A DNA stretch of 64,000 nt, taken from assembly GCA_963556695.1 (NCBI GenBank), contig CAUWAG010000006.1, forward strand, positions 558,001 through 622,000, read 5' to 3'. The DNA comes from Anthostomella pinea (taxonomy: Eukaryota > Ascomycota > Sordariomycetes > Xylariales > Xylariaceae). Position numbers and translations under genes: made by a program. Of this stretch, positions 31,355-40,862 are shown one piece after another (within the stretch, counting starts at the first letter, position 1; every line of letters begins with the position of its first letter). Below the pieces are notes generated by a model that ran no database searches, was not told the DNA's origin, and was given only the letters and a program-made list of their open reading frames with translations.

Positions 31355-32196
31355 GGGCCACATAGCGTGGAGGTTGGCGAGGGTCGGGACGGGGTGTGAG
31401 TGCTGCAAGGCAGCAGCGGCCCCGAAATAGGGGGGGCGGGGTGTCGAACGTGAGCATTGGTAGTTCCCACGGGTCTGATCGGTCTCGTCAACCTGGTTGA
31501 TGGGCTTAGGCAAAACGGGGGACAAGATTCTGATGCCGAATTTACCGATAATATCAATCCAGAACGCGAATAGATGTAACTTTAAGTAGATCATTTCAAA
31601 CACCAGTCCCGTGTATATCATCCTACAGAACTCGGGTTGGAAACCTCTAAACCGGAATGTGCCCAATCTACTCTGTCCCAATAGCCCCCCGCCATGATTA
31701 CACCGTCGCAAAATAGGGTATCTCATTGCTAGCACCATTGATTCAAAAGGAAATGACACGAGGAACGTGCTCTCGCCTTCCTTCATCCCGTTGCAAGTTA
31801 TGATCTAAAGCTGATCTAATAGAGTCGTTGTTTCCTGAGCTCCGACGCGCTAACAATACCATAAGTGGTGATGAAAAGGGTCGTGTCGTGATGATTCGTA
31901 CAATACATGGGGTCCATTGGTCTGCCTGGAATGTGATGTACTCTTGCGAGGATGTGTGTCACTCTATTGGCGGGCATCTGGGAAGTTCAATTCCGCAACC
32001 ATCTTGTCGCTGATTCAGCGAGTGCGTGAGGGGTTGTAGGGACCATGTGCGCTCTGAGAGCAGAGCCGATGGGGAGGTGAGGTGAGGCTCACGGTGCAAT
32101 CAGATCGCAATATATGCGGCTCGGGAATTTCGTGAAAGCTTCATTCTTGACCGCGTGCAGCTTTGCCCGGGGAAGATTGAGGGTGGAACGAGCTGT
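31355..32196. other. Intergenic region between convergent genes
   Basis: 3' flanks of the monooxygenase and the rhodopsin-like gene. Nothing recognised. Confidence 0.35.
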
Positions 32197-33264
32197 TCAC
32201 GAGGCCCGACCAATGTACTCGTGGCTCACTTTGACCCTCGTATCCGCATCGGAGTGCGATGCATGAGAATGCGGTGCGGGAGCGCTCTCCTCGCCGTACC
32301 ATGTGGCTGCGGGTGGAAGAGGCGCCAGCACATGCGGTGTGACAGGAGTCAGCGCAATCCCCTCGTCCATCTTCATCCAAGACTCGATTTCGTGCCGAGA
32401 AGGTCGGTTCCTCGCACTGCCGCTGTTGGTAAAGGGTGGCCTATCCCGGTGCCCCGATCGCTTCCGCCGGACCACGCGCAACGACCCATAGATGGTGGGC
32501 GCATTTGCCACGAAGGTCGAAACGAACATCTGGGCCGACGCCCACACGCTGCGCGCGGTCTGGGAAGAATCCTGTCTGAAGACGACAACCACCCTGATGA
32601 TGGTGATGACGATGCAAAAGGTACCCAGGGCGAACAGGCCGTACAGGCTGATACGCTCAGACCACCTCCGTTTCCTCAGGCTGACCAGGGGGAAGGCGAT
32701 GAACAGAAGCATCAGGTCGAGAATGGTGTTGCTGACTCCCTGGATGATGAGCTGCGCGTACGAGTGAACACAATTGCCTGGGTCAGGGCTTGTTTGCCAG
32801 TATAGGTTGATAGGCCGGCATTCCAGGAACGTGGAGAGAACGACGGCGACGAAGGTGGCTGCCATGACCACCCAGGTAGCCTTGATGGTGTAGGCCACCA
32901 ATGTTAAACCAGAGGTGATCCGCGAGTAAAAGATGAGGAGGATGCAGATCTGAAGCCAGAGACTAGCCGTGAACATCACTCTGGCTGGGAGGACCAGGAT
33001 GCTGCCGGTCTTGATGCGGCAATCGTCGTTCTGGTCGGCATGCGACTCATTTCTGAGGGAATCGCTTGCGGTACCATACGTGAGGTAGAGACTATTCGTA
33101 ATGATGCGAGCTGTGATTACCAGGATCGAGAGAATGACAAGACAGAAGCTTAGATCGAAAGGCTCCCTCCGCCATCGAGAGATGACCAGTCGGCTGCATA
33201 GGATGAGCAGCGAGAGTGCCGCCGTGACATAGCCGACCGTCTGAGCTTCGGATTGATCATACAT
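32197..33264 (-). CDS. Rhodopsin-domain-like seven-helix membrane protein
   Basis: Single exon of 355 aa from the ATG at 33264 (MYDQSEAQTVGYV). An in-frame ATG at about 33426 would add a Leu-rich and Asp/Thr-rich stretch that looks like non-coding triplet repeats, so the downstream start is preferred. At least seven hydrophobic helices are seen. KTGSILVLPARVMF, LWLQICILLIFYSRI, ECRPINLYW and DLMLLFIAFPLVSLRKRRW fit the fungal rhodopsin-domain/PTH11-related superfamily. The C-terminal tail is hydrophilic. It belongs to the same broad family as the gene at 18715-20192 but is only distantly similar. Confidence 0.78.
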   Translation of the reverse strand: MYDQSEAQTVGYVTAALSLLILCSRLVISRWRREPFDLSFCLVILSILVITARIITNSLYLTYGTASDSLRNESHADQNDDCRIKTGSILVLPARVMFTASLWLQICILLIFYSRITSGLTLVAYTIKATWVVMAATFVAVVLSTFLECRPINLYWQTSPDPGNCVHSYAQLIIQGVSNTILDLMLLFIAFPLVSLRKRRWSERISLYGLFALGTFCIVITIIRVVVVFRQDSSQTARSVWASAQMFVSTFVANAPTIYGSLRVVRRKRSGHRDRPPFTNSGSARNRPSRHEIESWMKMDEGIALTPVTPHVLAPLPPAATWYGEESAPAPHSHASHSDADTRVKVSHEYIGRAS

Positions 33265-35383
33265 CGTCACGGTGGCGACCAAGACTTGTTCGTTTGTGTC
33301 AGGTGCCTGGACATGCTTGCGTCGAAAGGAACCAGGTTCTGTTGTCGTTGTGTTGTTGTCGTCGTCGCCGTCGTCGTCGGGGGGCAAAAGCAGCAGCAGA
33401 AGAACTCGGAACCCCCAAGGGGACATGATGGATAGATCGGGGGGCAAGGACTTTCAAGAGGACACCCGGTAGACCTGAACCAGCCAGTCCTCTCAGCCAC
33501 CATGCGGGAAGCTGACTTCCGAGCCAGGTCGCCCTCTCGCGCATTATACCATTAGTCACGCAAGGCCATGCTGTATGACCCGATGTGAAGGGACACAGTC
33601 AGACGGACAGCTCTTGCCTGATCTACTCAGCCGGGTTGCCGCCAGGCACTGGTGATACATGTATACATATACATCGATGACGGCGGCTAGTCCGGGACGG
33701 GTATTGTCACTCGTCCCATGCGATCGAATGGGAGATCCGGCAGCGTATCGTGGTCGTTACACCGTCGGTATTGCTTCGGGCTACGTATTTCCGACAGTCA
33801 GTACAGTGGTTGGACATGATTCAAATGCCGTCACCTTTCGGTTATGCGATTCGTGCTGGCGGCAGTGCCCTGACCCCTCGCTCCATGTCGTAAGCGCAAT
33901 ATCGAGCCACACAAATAGACGCGTTCAACTGCAGCCTCCCCGGGAATAGTAAAATCTCTTCACCGGCATTTGAAGCAGGCTGTATGAGTCGGACAGGTCC
34001 AGAGTGGCGGGGCGATCCGGCATCCGGCAGCAGCAACCTTGATACGGCACCGATCCTGACTGTGCGCCCTGCTTAGACGCATCAGGAGTGGTCATGAGTC
34101 GCACCCGTGACTCTCTTCGTCAATCGGCATTTATCCCGACCGAGTACTAAATTAGTCGCCCACTCATCTTCTCCGTTTGGCAGATCTCCTTGCGGAGATC
34201 GATGGTCGTAAGGCTGGCCCTAACCCCGGATTTGCCCCTGAGTCTGGACGATGTTAACTAGCTCAGGGGCTTGCATGTTCCACCACATTGGAACGTTGGT
34301 GCCAATGTTCGCTAAACTGTATGGACACTGGGTTTTCCAGTAACTCCACGACCACTGCCGGAGACTCGAGGACGGAAGCATGCGCTCCCATGTCGAATAC
34401 AATGAGAATGGGTTCCTGTATACCATTTTCGGGAGGCGGGGCGCCGTTTCGGCCGTTTCTTCACCCGGTGGCTGTTGCTTCCCCTCTTCGCTCTGAACTG
34501 GTACGACATGGTCGGGCTCGTGAGCGGCGGGCTCTGGGGTAGAGGAGCGGGATTAAGGAGAGGAGCGTTGTATGGAGTCGCAAAGGTATCGTTACTGGTG
34601 GAAGGGTCGGTTCGCGCACGCTTGGTTCGGTCCTGGGGATGATGGTCGTCGTCGGGCTCAGGTTGCGTCGGCTCCAAGGTGTCGATCCAGCGACGAACCG
34701 TATTGTGCTTGGAGGTCTGAAAGTTCATAACCTTACGGGATTAAGGGGGGCTTTGGTCAGACTGTTAGGCGGCTCATTAGAGCGATCTCGTGTCGCGCAT
34801 AAAAATTCATTCGAGGAGACTCCACGTCAGGGCTGTGTTGGGCCGTAGAGAATGAGCCGCCAGTTTTGCGGCACCGTGGGAAGCGAGGCTGGTTGTCAGG
34901 GCGAACTCAGATCGGGTTGATGCTAATTCATGCGATACACCATGTACCATCGGCCTCAACTGCTCGCAGCTCCACGTCAGTGTGATCTGATCGTCGAATT
35001 TCTCATGACCATCTCCTGGAGTCTGGTGAAGGCTCGGCTCTCCCCTCCGCTGTCAAGCCTGGGCATACGACGTCGAGCATGCCACGAAGGCGGTATGCAA
35101 ATACCATCTGGTCGAGGAAGTCTTGTGGTTCGAGGCCTAGACGTCTCCTGCGCAACGGTTGCAGCTCGCAGTGAGCGTGATGCCAATCTCTTCCCCGTGG
35201 CGATGCTCAAGGCACCGTCCACAACGAAAAAATAGAGGTGCAAACAAAAAATTGCGCCAGGCACTCCCGAAGGACGTGCAGAGCAGTCAACCCACAGAAA
35301 GGCAGGTCTTCCGCCCTACCAGCGAGTGTTCATGACGGCTCGGCTGGACTGACAGGTTGAGAAGAGCTCATGGTATGACCCGC

Positions 35384-35432
35384 CCACCGAAATGAGACAC
35401 CCGCCCACCGAAGTGAGACTCCCACCCACCAT
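35384..35432. repeat. Short tandem repeat, about 19-bp unit
   Basis: Two clear units CCGCCCACCGAAATGAGAC and CCGCCCACCGAAGTGAGAC, followed by a partial third (CCACCCACCATGAG). Confidence 0.7.
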
Positions 35433-35854
35433 GAGGTATTCCTAAGCTAGAATCGTCAGCGAAGAACAGAAAGGGTGAGGGCAAGGGCGAGTTGCTAGGG
35501 GGTGGAGGGCTGCCCAAGTGCAGGCCTCCGTCAAACCGTGAACCATATAGCCGAAACCAACAGAAATAACTTGCGTACCACGGTGGGCCACACAACGGAA
35601 GCCTCGTCCTAAGATCACCAGAGCCACAATGCCAGTGAGGACCAGACTACCCTTGTCTCTAGTATGCTTGCCGGGCAAGCGAGACATGTGCATTAACTGA
35701 AGCATGCTGCGGTGTTCTTGACGAGGTTGTGTGTGCTTGCAGGGGAAACTAGGCAAGCAGAAGCTGACAAGTTGAGTGATGATGCTTAACCGGGGCAGCT
35801 GCGGTTTTCTTGTCCAATATCCTGCTGCGTGGTCAGTAGGACATTCTCCGAAAC

Positions 35855-35928
35855 GGAATAAGCAGAGATGGTGCAGCTTATGACAGCTGTTGGGGGACTC
35901 ACATCACTGTACTGTGCGAGCTTATTCC
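35855..35928. repeat. Hairpin repeat, distant copy (D)
   Basis: GGAATAAGC at 35855-35863 and its inverse GCTTATTCC at 35920-35928, the same core as the three intron copies. It lies downstream of the palmitoyltransferase coding region. Confidence 0.5.
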
Positions 35929-36068
35929 AATCTCTCGGGGGTGGGCAGTCTAGTCAACTGGCAAAGGCTCTGGTCTGATCTACGAAAATGCCCCTGATCC
36001 TGACACCTCCACACAACGCTTCTTAAAATTGGCTGTCGAAGAACCCACGGGTGAGAGTGGTGAGGAGA

Positions 36069-37830
36069 TCAAACCTCGCTCGTACGTCCTTGGCGACGCC
36101 TCATGTCCGAAGACACAGGAGTGCTGCCGATTGACGCTGCGGGCGCACTATCGAGATGTCAGTACAAGGTACAGTCAGGGTTCAGACAAGGTGCAGTTGG
36201 TATGTTTTGGCATAGGCACCATGGAATAAGCATGAAGAACGTCAATCAACTTCATAAGTGCTTATTCCAGGGTGCTTATACCAAACGAACGTATTGATCG
36301 GCTGAAAGTGTCACCGACGAGAGCACCGATGACAGCACCGACGACAGCACCGACAATGACAACCAGAATCAGGAGGGGAAGTGGATGGACTGATACGTAC
36401 CGAGACTTGGTGAGGTCCTTGAAGTAATCGTAAACCTCATCAGAGAAGGGAAGATCTCCAACACCATAGTTTCCGTAGCGCGAAACTCTCTCAGGTTGGA
36501 TCCAGAAGAAAGGCCATTGGAACCACTTGTCGCCAAACAGTTGTTCAAGATTGTCGGCCAATCCTCTATTCCATGGGTTCTTCGTGAAGATGTGTAGAAC
36601 AAGGCGCCATTCACCCTGCGAACCAGGCGTCCTGACCTTGAAGCCTAAGCAAGCCATCTCGATCCCGTGCCCTATCATCTAAAGCACAGGGTAAGAAAAG
36701 AACGAATTCGGAATAATTAGTGTGGGATATTCATGAAGCATGAATAAACCATCGAGATCATAGTTATGCCAGGTGCTTATGCCAAACTATGACACGAGGG
36801 TAGAAGGGCAAACGGTATATTACTCACACTTGACTCGGCCATCAAAAGATTGTATCTCGCAATGTCGGACCATCTGGAACGGAGCATTTGCCAGGAATTA
36901 TACCCAAGCAAGACCGTTACGGGCAGAATGCCGACTGCGAACGGCCAGTTCACAGGAGAGTGACCCATTGCGAGAGCGGAGATGGAGATAGAGAGGATGA
37001 GAACGGCGTCGAGGGGAAGGAAGATCAGGATGAAGAAGTATGCCTTGAGGGTGTGCAGGAAGACTGCGATCTGGAGCCAATAGCAATAGTGGTCGTACAT
37101 TGGCAAGCACTGTCCCAGGAACGAACAGTGGTAGACCCTATCGGGAAGGCCGAATCTGCAGCCAAAAGGGCATTTTCGTAGACGTTGGTCTTGGAAATCG
37201 ATGTCTGTATGGGCGCATGATGTTGAGGGCAGACCGGGGTCAACTAACCTTGGTCGAATGGAAGCCACTCCTTGTCCTTGTCGCTGTCTTCGGCCTGCAT
37301 GATCTGTCTGGGAGGAAAGCCGGTCGGTGGCTGCCACTTCTTGCGCCAGGGCGTCAGGAAGAGGCACATGAGCCACGCACCAAACCAGTAACCCTTGAGA
37401 ATTGCCGACAGAAACAGGAGACAGAAACCAGCCCACCAGCTCGGAGCCTTGTTGCTGACAAAATCGAACTCCGCGTCTTGTTCCTGAGGAATCATGAACG
37501 TGGAGTATGAGAAATTGTAGTCGCATACAATGGCAACTAAGTTACACGTGGTTAGCAAAAGGTCGGTGATAGTCGTTTGTGGAATAAGCACCCTGGAATA
37601 AGCAAGGAGAAAGCCAAACGACTTCGGAAGTGCTTATTCCAGGGTGCTTATTCCACCTGGGCAGGGAAAGAGGAGGGGGCGTTGGATCACTTACGTCCGA
37701 GATGGAGGAGTAGCCAGAGCGGGGTCAGAGCGAAGAAGAGATCGGTGGGCCGCTTCTAGAGGTCCTTGCAAAACTCTCCAACGGCCTTGCGAGACTCTCC
37801 CACCGTGGTAGCGGCTGCGGTATCAGCCAT
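36069..37830 (-). CDS. DHYC-type protein S-acyltransferase (palmitoyltransferase), one in-frame stop
   Basis: Membrane enzyme that attaches palmitate to cysteines. Model: exons 37695-37830, 37249-37536, 36828-37204, 36401-36678 and 36069-36147 (385 codons); all phases agree, though the last exon is uncertain. The cysteine-rich domain reads RLRKCPFGCRFGLPDRVYHC, then SFLGQCLPMYDHYCYW. The catalytic motif is DHYC, not DHHC, a variant known in some fungal members. Hydrophobic segments flank it (SWWAGFCLLFLSAI, FFILIFLPLDAVLILS, FAVGILPVTVLLGY). The C-terminal part has LFGDKWFQWPFFWIQPE. Exon 1 contains TAG at 37756-37758, after MADTAAATTVGESRKAVGEF. Either this is a null allele or a cryptic 48-bp intron removes it. 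Three introns hold hairpin repeats. Confidence 0.72.
36206..36285 (-). repeat. Intronic hairpin element, copy B
   Basis: 80 bp in intron 4 (36148-36400). The 27-base arms 36206-36232 and 36259-36285 pair at 24 positions. Core TGCTTATTCCAGGGTGCTTA. Its loop aligns with copy A in the same orientation. Confidence 0.85.
36720..36787 (-). repeat. Intronic hairpin element, copy C (degenerate)
   Basis: In intron 3 (36679-36827). The right arm CCAGGTGCTTATGCCAAAC matches the family. The left arm is decayed. Same orientation as copies A and B. Confidence 0.65.
37580..37655 (-). repeat. Intronic hairpin element, copy A (perfect 25-bp stem)
   Basis: In intron 1 (37537-37694, 158 bp). Perfect inverted repeat: 37580-37604 and 37631-37655, with the 26-base loop containing CAAACGACT, which is also complementary to the left flank AGTCGTTTG. 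No clear target duplication. Confidence 0.92.
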
Positions 37831-37839
37831 GATGACGCG

Positions 37840-37990
37840 GCGGAGGGGGAAGGGAGGGACGGAAAGAAGGAGGGGAGGAGGTAGAGAGAGGAAGAGATGA
37901 GGCGGAGAGGGGATGGTCTAACTAAGGGGGAAGGGAAGGGGGAAGGGTGAAGGGTGAAGGGTGCAGGGGAAAATGGTGCAGGGGAAAGGT
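37840..37990. promoter_or_regulatory. Purine-rich (CT-rich on coding strand) leader of the palmitoyltransferase gene
   Basis: About 150 bp of almost pure A/G on the plus strand (repeats of GGGGAAGGG and GGGTGAAGGG), directly upstream of the minus-strand ATG at 37830. Pyrimidine-rich tracts before the start codon are frequent in fungal promoters and leaders. Confidence 0.5.
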
Positions 37991-38878
37991 GATGAATGCG
38001 CGGACGGTAACAGTGACAAGACTACGCGTTGATGCTTGCGAGATAAGGCTTAACAACTCGGTAGTGGTGTTCGTGTCTCTGAACAAGTCGAAAGACACGA
38101 TGCGGTTGGATACTGTTGGTGAAGAAGAAAGGAAGAGAGGGTCAGAATGTGGATGGCCGTGAGAAATATATATCCAGATGTAAACACGGGGGCCCCACCT
38201 CCATAGTGCTCAGCAACCAGCAACCCGCAACCAGCAACCGACACAGCTGCCAATACCCCACCGTGCATGGTAGCTACCTACCTAGGTACTGGTTCACCAG
38301 GAGATCGAGCTGTTACCAGCTGTTCGTTCCATTCGAATGTTTTGATTGCCCAACGATGATGTCACAGGCAATGCTGCGGGTGGTAAGGGACTTGCAGAGG
38401 GCTCAGGGGCTGACTTCAAGGGGGCTTTGGGGGACGGGACCCCGAAACTGGCCGTGCAATCAACACGACATCAGGGGCACTCTTAAGGCATGATGTCCCT
38501 CTGAAGATTATTCACATGAGGCTGCTACGGCCTACTTTGGGTTCATGTTGAGATGCTCGCGTGGGGGTCTGTATAGGGGTTTGTCACTCAAGGCACATTG
38601 TGGCCGTCTCGCTACAAGTGACAGCATTGCAACGGGGATAGGTACAACTCCTGTCCGGAGTCACAAATCACCTCTAGAAATACATGTATCAAGGCAACGG
38701 GATTATGTTGTTATGTTATTCTATCGTTAAACAAATCCTAGAATACCTCAGACTTCGACACCAAGCAGCTTCGCGGAAATATCACGTGCTCCAAGAAGCT
38801 GGGAGACACCGGACTTTCTGTCATAATGACATTCAGGACCGCCGCGCGCCGCGGGCAGGTAGAGCTTGAGGTCAGAAG
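37991..38878. other. Intergenic region
   Basis: No gene recognised. Short repeats of CAACCAGCAACC near 38215-38240. Confidence 0.35.
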
Positions 38879-39391
38879 CTAAGCACGATGGCAATACATT
38901 CGCATCCATATCGTCGAGTCCTCTCCGCATCCCTTAGGCTTGCATTGTCGGCAAGCGTCCTTTAAGCACCACCCCAAGTGATGCAACATCCAGAACTCGA
39001 TGTGCATTCGTTTCGTCCAACAGAATTCGCGGATGGTGAGTTTCCGAACGTCGAGAATATGGAAGGCGTTGCAGCAATTGGCCTCGAGGCAACCCTGGTA
39101 GCAGTCGGGTAGCTGATAGAGGGGGATTATGTCGTCATCGCTATACCCAGGCGGGTATTTCATGTCCCCATAGGCGGTGCTGTTGCTTTGGCTGAGGTAG
39201 GCGGAGATGAAGTCCGTGCCGTTGGCATTGGCGAGGTAGCTTTCGACGGCAGCAGTGTGGTTGTAGTCTTCTGGGGCGGCAGGGATATCTCGGCCGCATA
39301 ACCGGGGAGTAAGAGTTGGCTGCGATATCGCTAGGACGCTGCCCGTGAGGGCCTGCGTGGCAGTGACCAGAGTGGTAAAACATATCTTGAT
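38879..39391 (-). CDS. CFEM-like secreted cysteine-rich protein lacking an ATG start
   Basis: Open frame of 170 codons ending at 38879. The N-terminus KICFTTLVTATQALTGSVLA is a convincing signal peptide, preceded by ATC at 39389-39391 where ATG would be expected (context CGCACCATCAAG). The first in-frame ATG (39163) lies 76 codons later and would lose the signal. The mature part has an even cysteine pattern: LPDCYQGCLEANCC, IREFCWTKR, LGWCLKDACRQCKPKGC and WMRMYC. This resembles the 8-cysteine extracellular CFEM-type domains that often precede PTH11-like receptors or occur as small secreted proteins. Start loss or initiation at a non-AUG codon are both possible. Confidence 0.6.
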   Translation of the reverse strand: MKICFTTLVTATQALTGSVLAISQPTLTPRLCGRDIPAAPEDYNHTAAVESYLANANGTDFISAYLSQSNSTAYGDMKYPPGYSDDDIIPLYQLPDCYQGCLEANCCNAFHILDVRKLTIREFCWTKRMHIEFWMLHHLGWCLKDACRQCKPKGCGEDSTIWMRMYCHRA

Positions 39392-40332
39392 GGTGCGATG
39401 GGTGACGGTATGATGGTGTGGGGGAAGTTGTGGTCTTGGGCAGTGTTGGAGATGTCGACGATGTGGTAGAGGTAGATGAGGAAGAAGAAGCAGAAGAAGG
39501 GAAGGTCGTGGACAGCTGAGGTTTATATGTAAAAAAATTCTTGTTGCGGAGATAGATTGTGGCTATTTATTCTTGAGGTAGTAAAGCTTAATGGAAGAAG
39601 AAGAGGAAGAAATCATAACATCTCTCGTGTACCTTTTGCTAGTTCGTTGTCTAGCACCTTGAGGTACCGCCAATCACTGAGATGGCGTTAAGCAAGTTTT
39701 GGGGACCGCGTCTCCTTAGACGCCATCGCCACGAGCCACGATGCCATCGAGGTCGACCCACGACCCATCTTCGTGATAACCAACTCGAAGTCTGGAAACT
39801 TCAGCCTGTGACACTGATCAACCCCCCTCCAACTGCTACTACGTCGGCGATGTGCGCATAGCACACCTAGGACCACTCATACCATGGGAACATCGAATTG
39901 ATGGCATCAGCGTATGTCGATCGATGCATATTACAGGCTCAGTCTGAGCCTATGGGAGCCATTACCAACTCCGCCGGTCATATCGTCTGCCTCCCTTGTG
40001 CGGGACAAGATCGCGGGTAATGGTGCCCCAAGGGTTCCTTCTCACGTTCAGCCACGTTTCCGTCGCAAGCCAGCCACCTTCGCCACTCCTCCTTCTCCCG
40101 CGATGGTATCATGGCGGTCGTCGTCGTTTCAGCACTCGGTGACTCGGCCCCACCCTTCGCAAAAGCGGGTCACTCCCGCCGCCCGGTTGGGTTGGGCATC
40201 ATCGGCTTCAGGCGGTTCGGGCGGCGCGCCGCTAAGAAGGCTTACCGCGCCAGTAAGCAGCTTCCTGAGTTGATTTCACACCCCTTTTAGATATCCCAAG
40301 AGGCAACTAAGTTACTGCCAGAGCCTCTTGCA
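39392..40332. other. Intergenic region
   Basis: A GAA-rich tract at 39470-39500 and 39590-39615. No supported gene. Confidence 0.35.
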
Positions 40333-40563
40333 GTGGAGATGAAAATAGTACACATCGACGTCGTCCGCATGCCCGCCGACATCGAGCGCGAAACCGCAGC
40401 AACCTACGAAAAGGACGTCGCAACCCTCCTCGCGACCTCCGACTGTGTCGTCGCGGCCACGCCCTCGGCGGCGACAAGCTGCTCGGCGCCGCGCGGAAAG
40501 CTCATCGACGAGCCGCATATCAATCCTGAGCTCATGCGGATGCGGAATGTCGGGTTGCGATGA
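40333..40563 (+). pseudogene. Remnant of a D-2-hydroxyacid dehydrogenase gene
   Basis: Reads ETAATYEKDVATLLATSDCV, then VAATPSAA, RGKLIDE and NPELMRMRNV. These match the NAD-binding domain and the C-terminal part of glyoxylate/hydroxypyruvate reductase-like enzymes, but the catalytic stretch between is deleted and a frame change occurs near 40480. About 75 codons remain. Non-functional relic. Confidence 0.55.
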
Positions 40564-40862
40564 ACTTGGGGGAGTGGAAAGAGTGCGCCGGCGACGAGGG
40601 AGCTGGCTGCGATGGGGGTTGCGAGGATCGCGGTTGCGGCGGGATTGTATCCTACCGCTATCAATACTGTGAGAGAGGGGGCGGTCAAGATACTTGACGG
40701 GAACGGGTTAACTTGTTTTGCCCAATGGCAAACGAGCCAAGGCACATCAAAGCTCGCAAAATTCAGTGTAGAAAGCAGGTTGATCGATCATGTCTATCGC
40801 AGTCGTGGTATTTGTCTATCTGTATAACTTCCCTCCCAGAGTACACGGTCTAGCTCGATAGC

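Larger units (their letters stand above)
33265..36068. other. 2.8-kb gene-poor region with minor repeats
   Basis: 33,345-33,420 is a CT/GAC-type simple repeat in the leader of the membrane-protein gene. 34,220-34,728 (minus) has decayed coding traces, with MNFQTSKHNTVRRWIDTLEP and MWWNMQAPELVNI, that vaguely recall a fungal PD-(D/E)XK-like family but cannot be confirmed. 35,380-35,435 has a tandem CCGCCCACCGAARTGAGAC repeat. A hairpin relative of the intron repeats lies at 35,855-35,928. Confidence 0.4.

Noticed and set aside
30380..31786. A 468-codon open frame on the minus strand
   Set aside because: It lies antisense to the flavin monooxygenase, has Arg/Pro/His-rich composition typical of a GC-rich shadow frame, and shows no domain.
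34220..34728. A nuclease-like (PD-(D/E)XK-type) fungal gene
   Set aside because: A few residue groups recall the family, but no catalytic motif or continuous frame is present, so it is only mentioned as a decayed trace.
35656..35700. Inverted repeat CTTGCCGGGCAAG as a mobile-element end
   Set aside because: Too short and without a partner or duplication.
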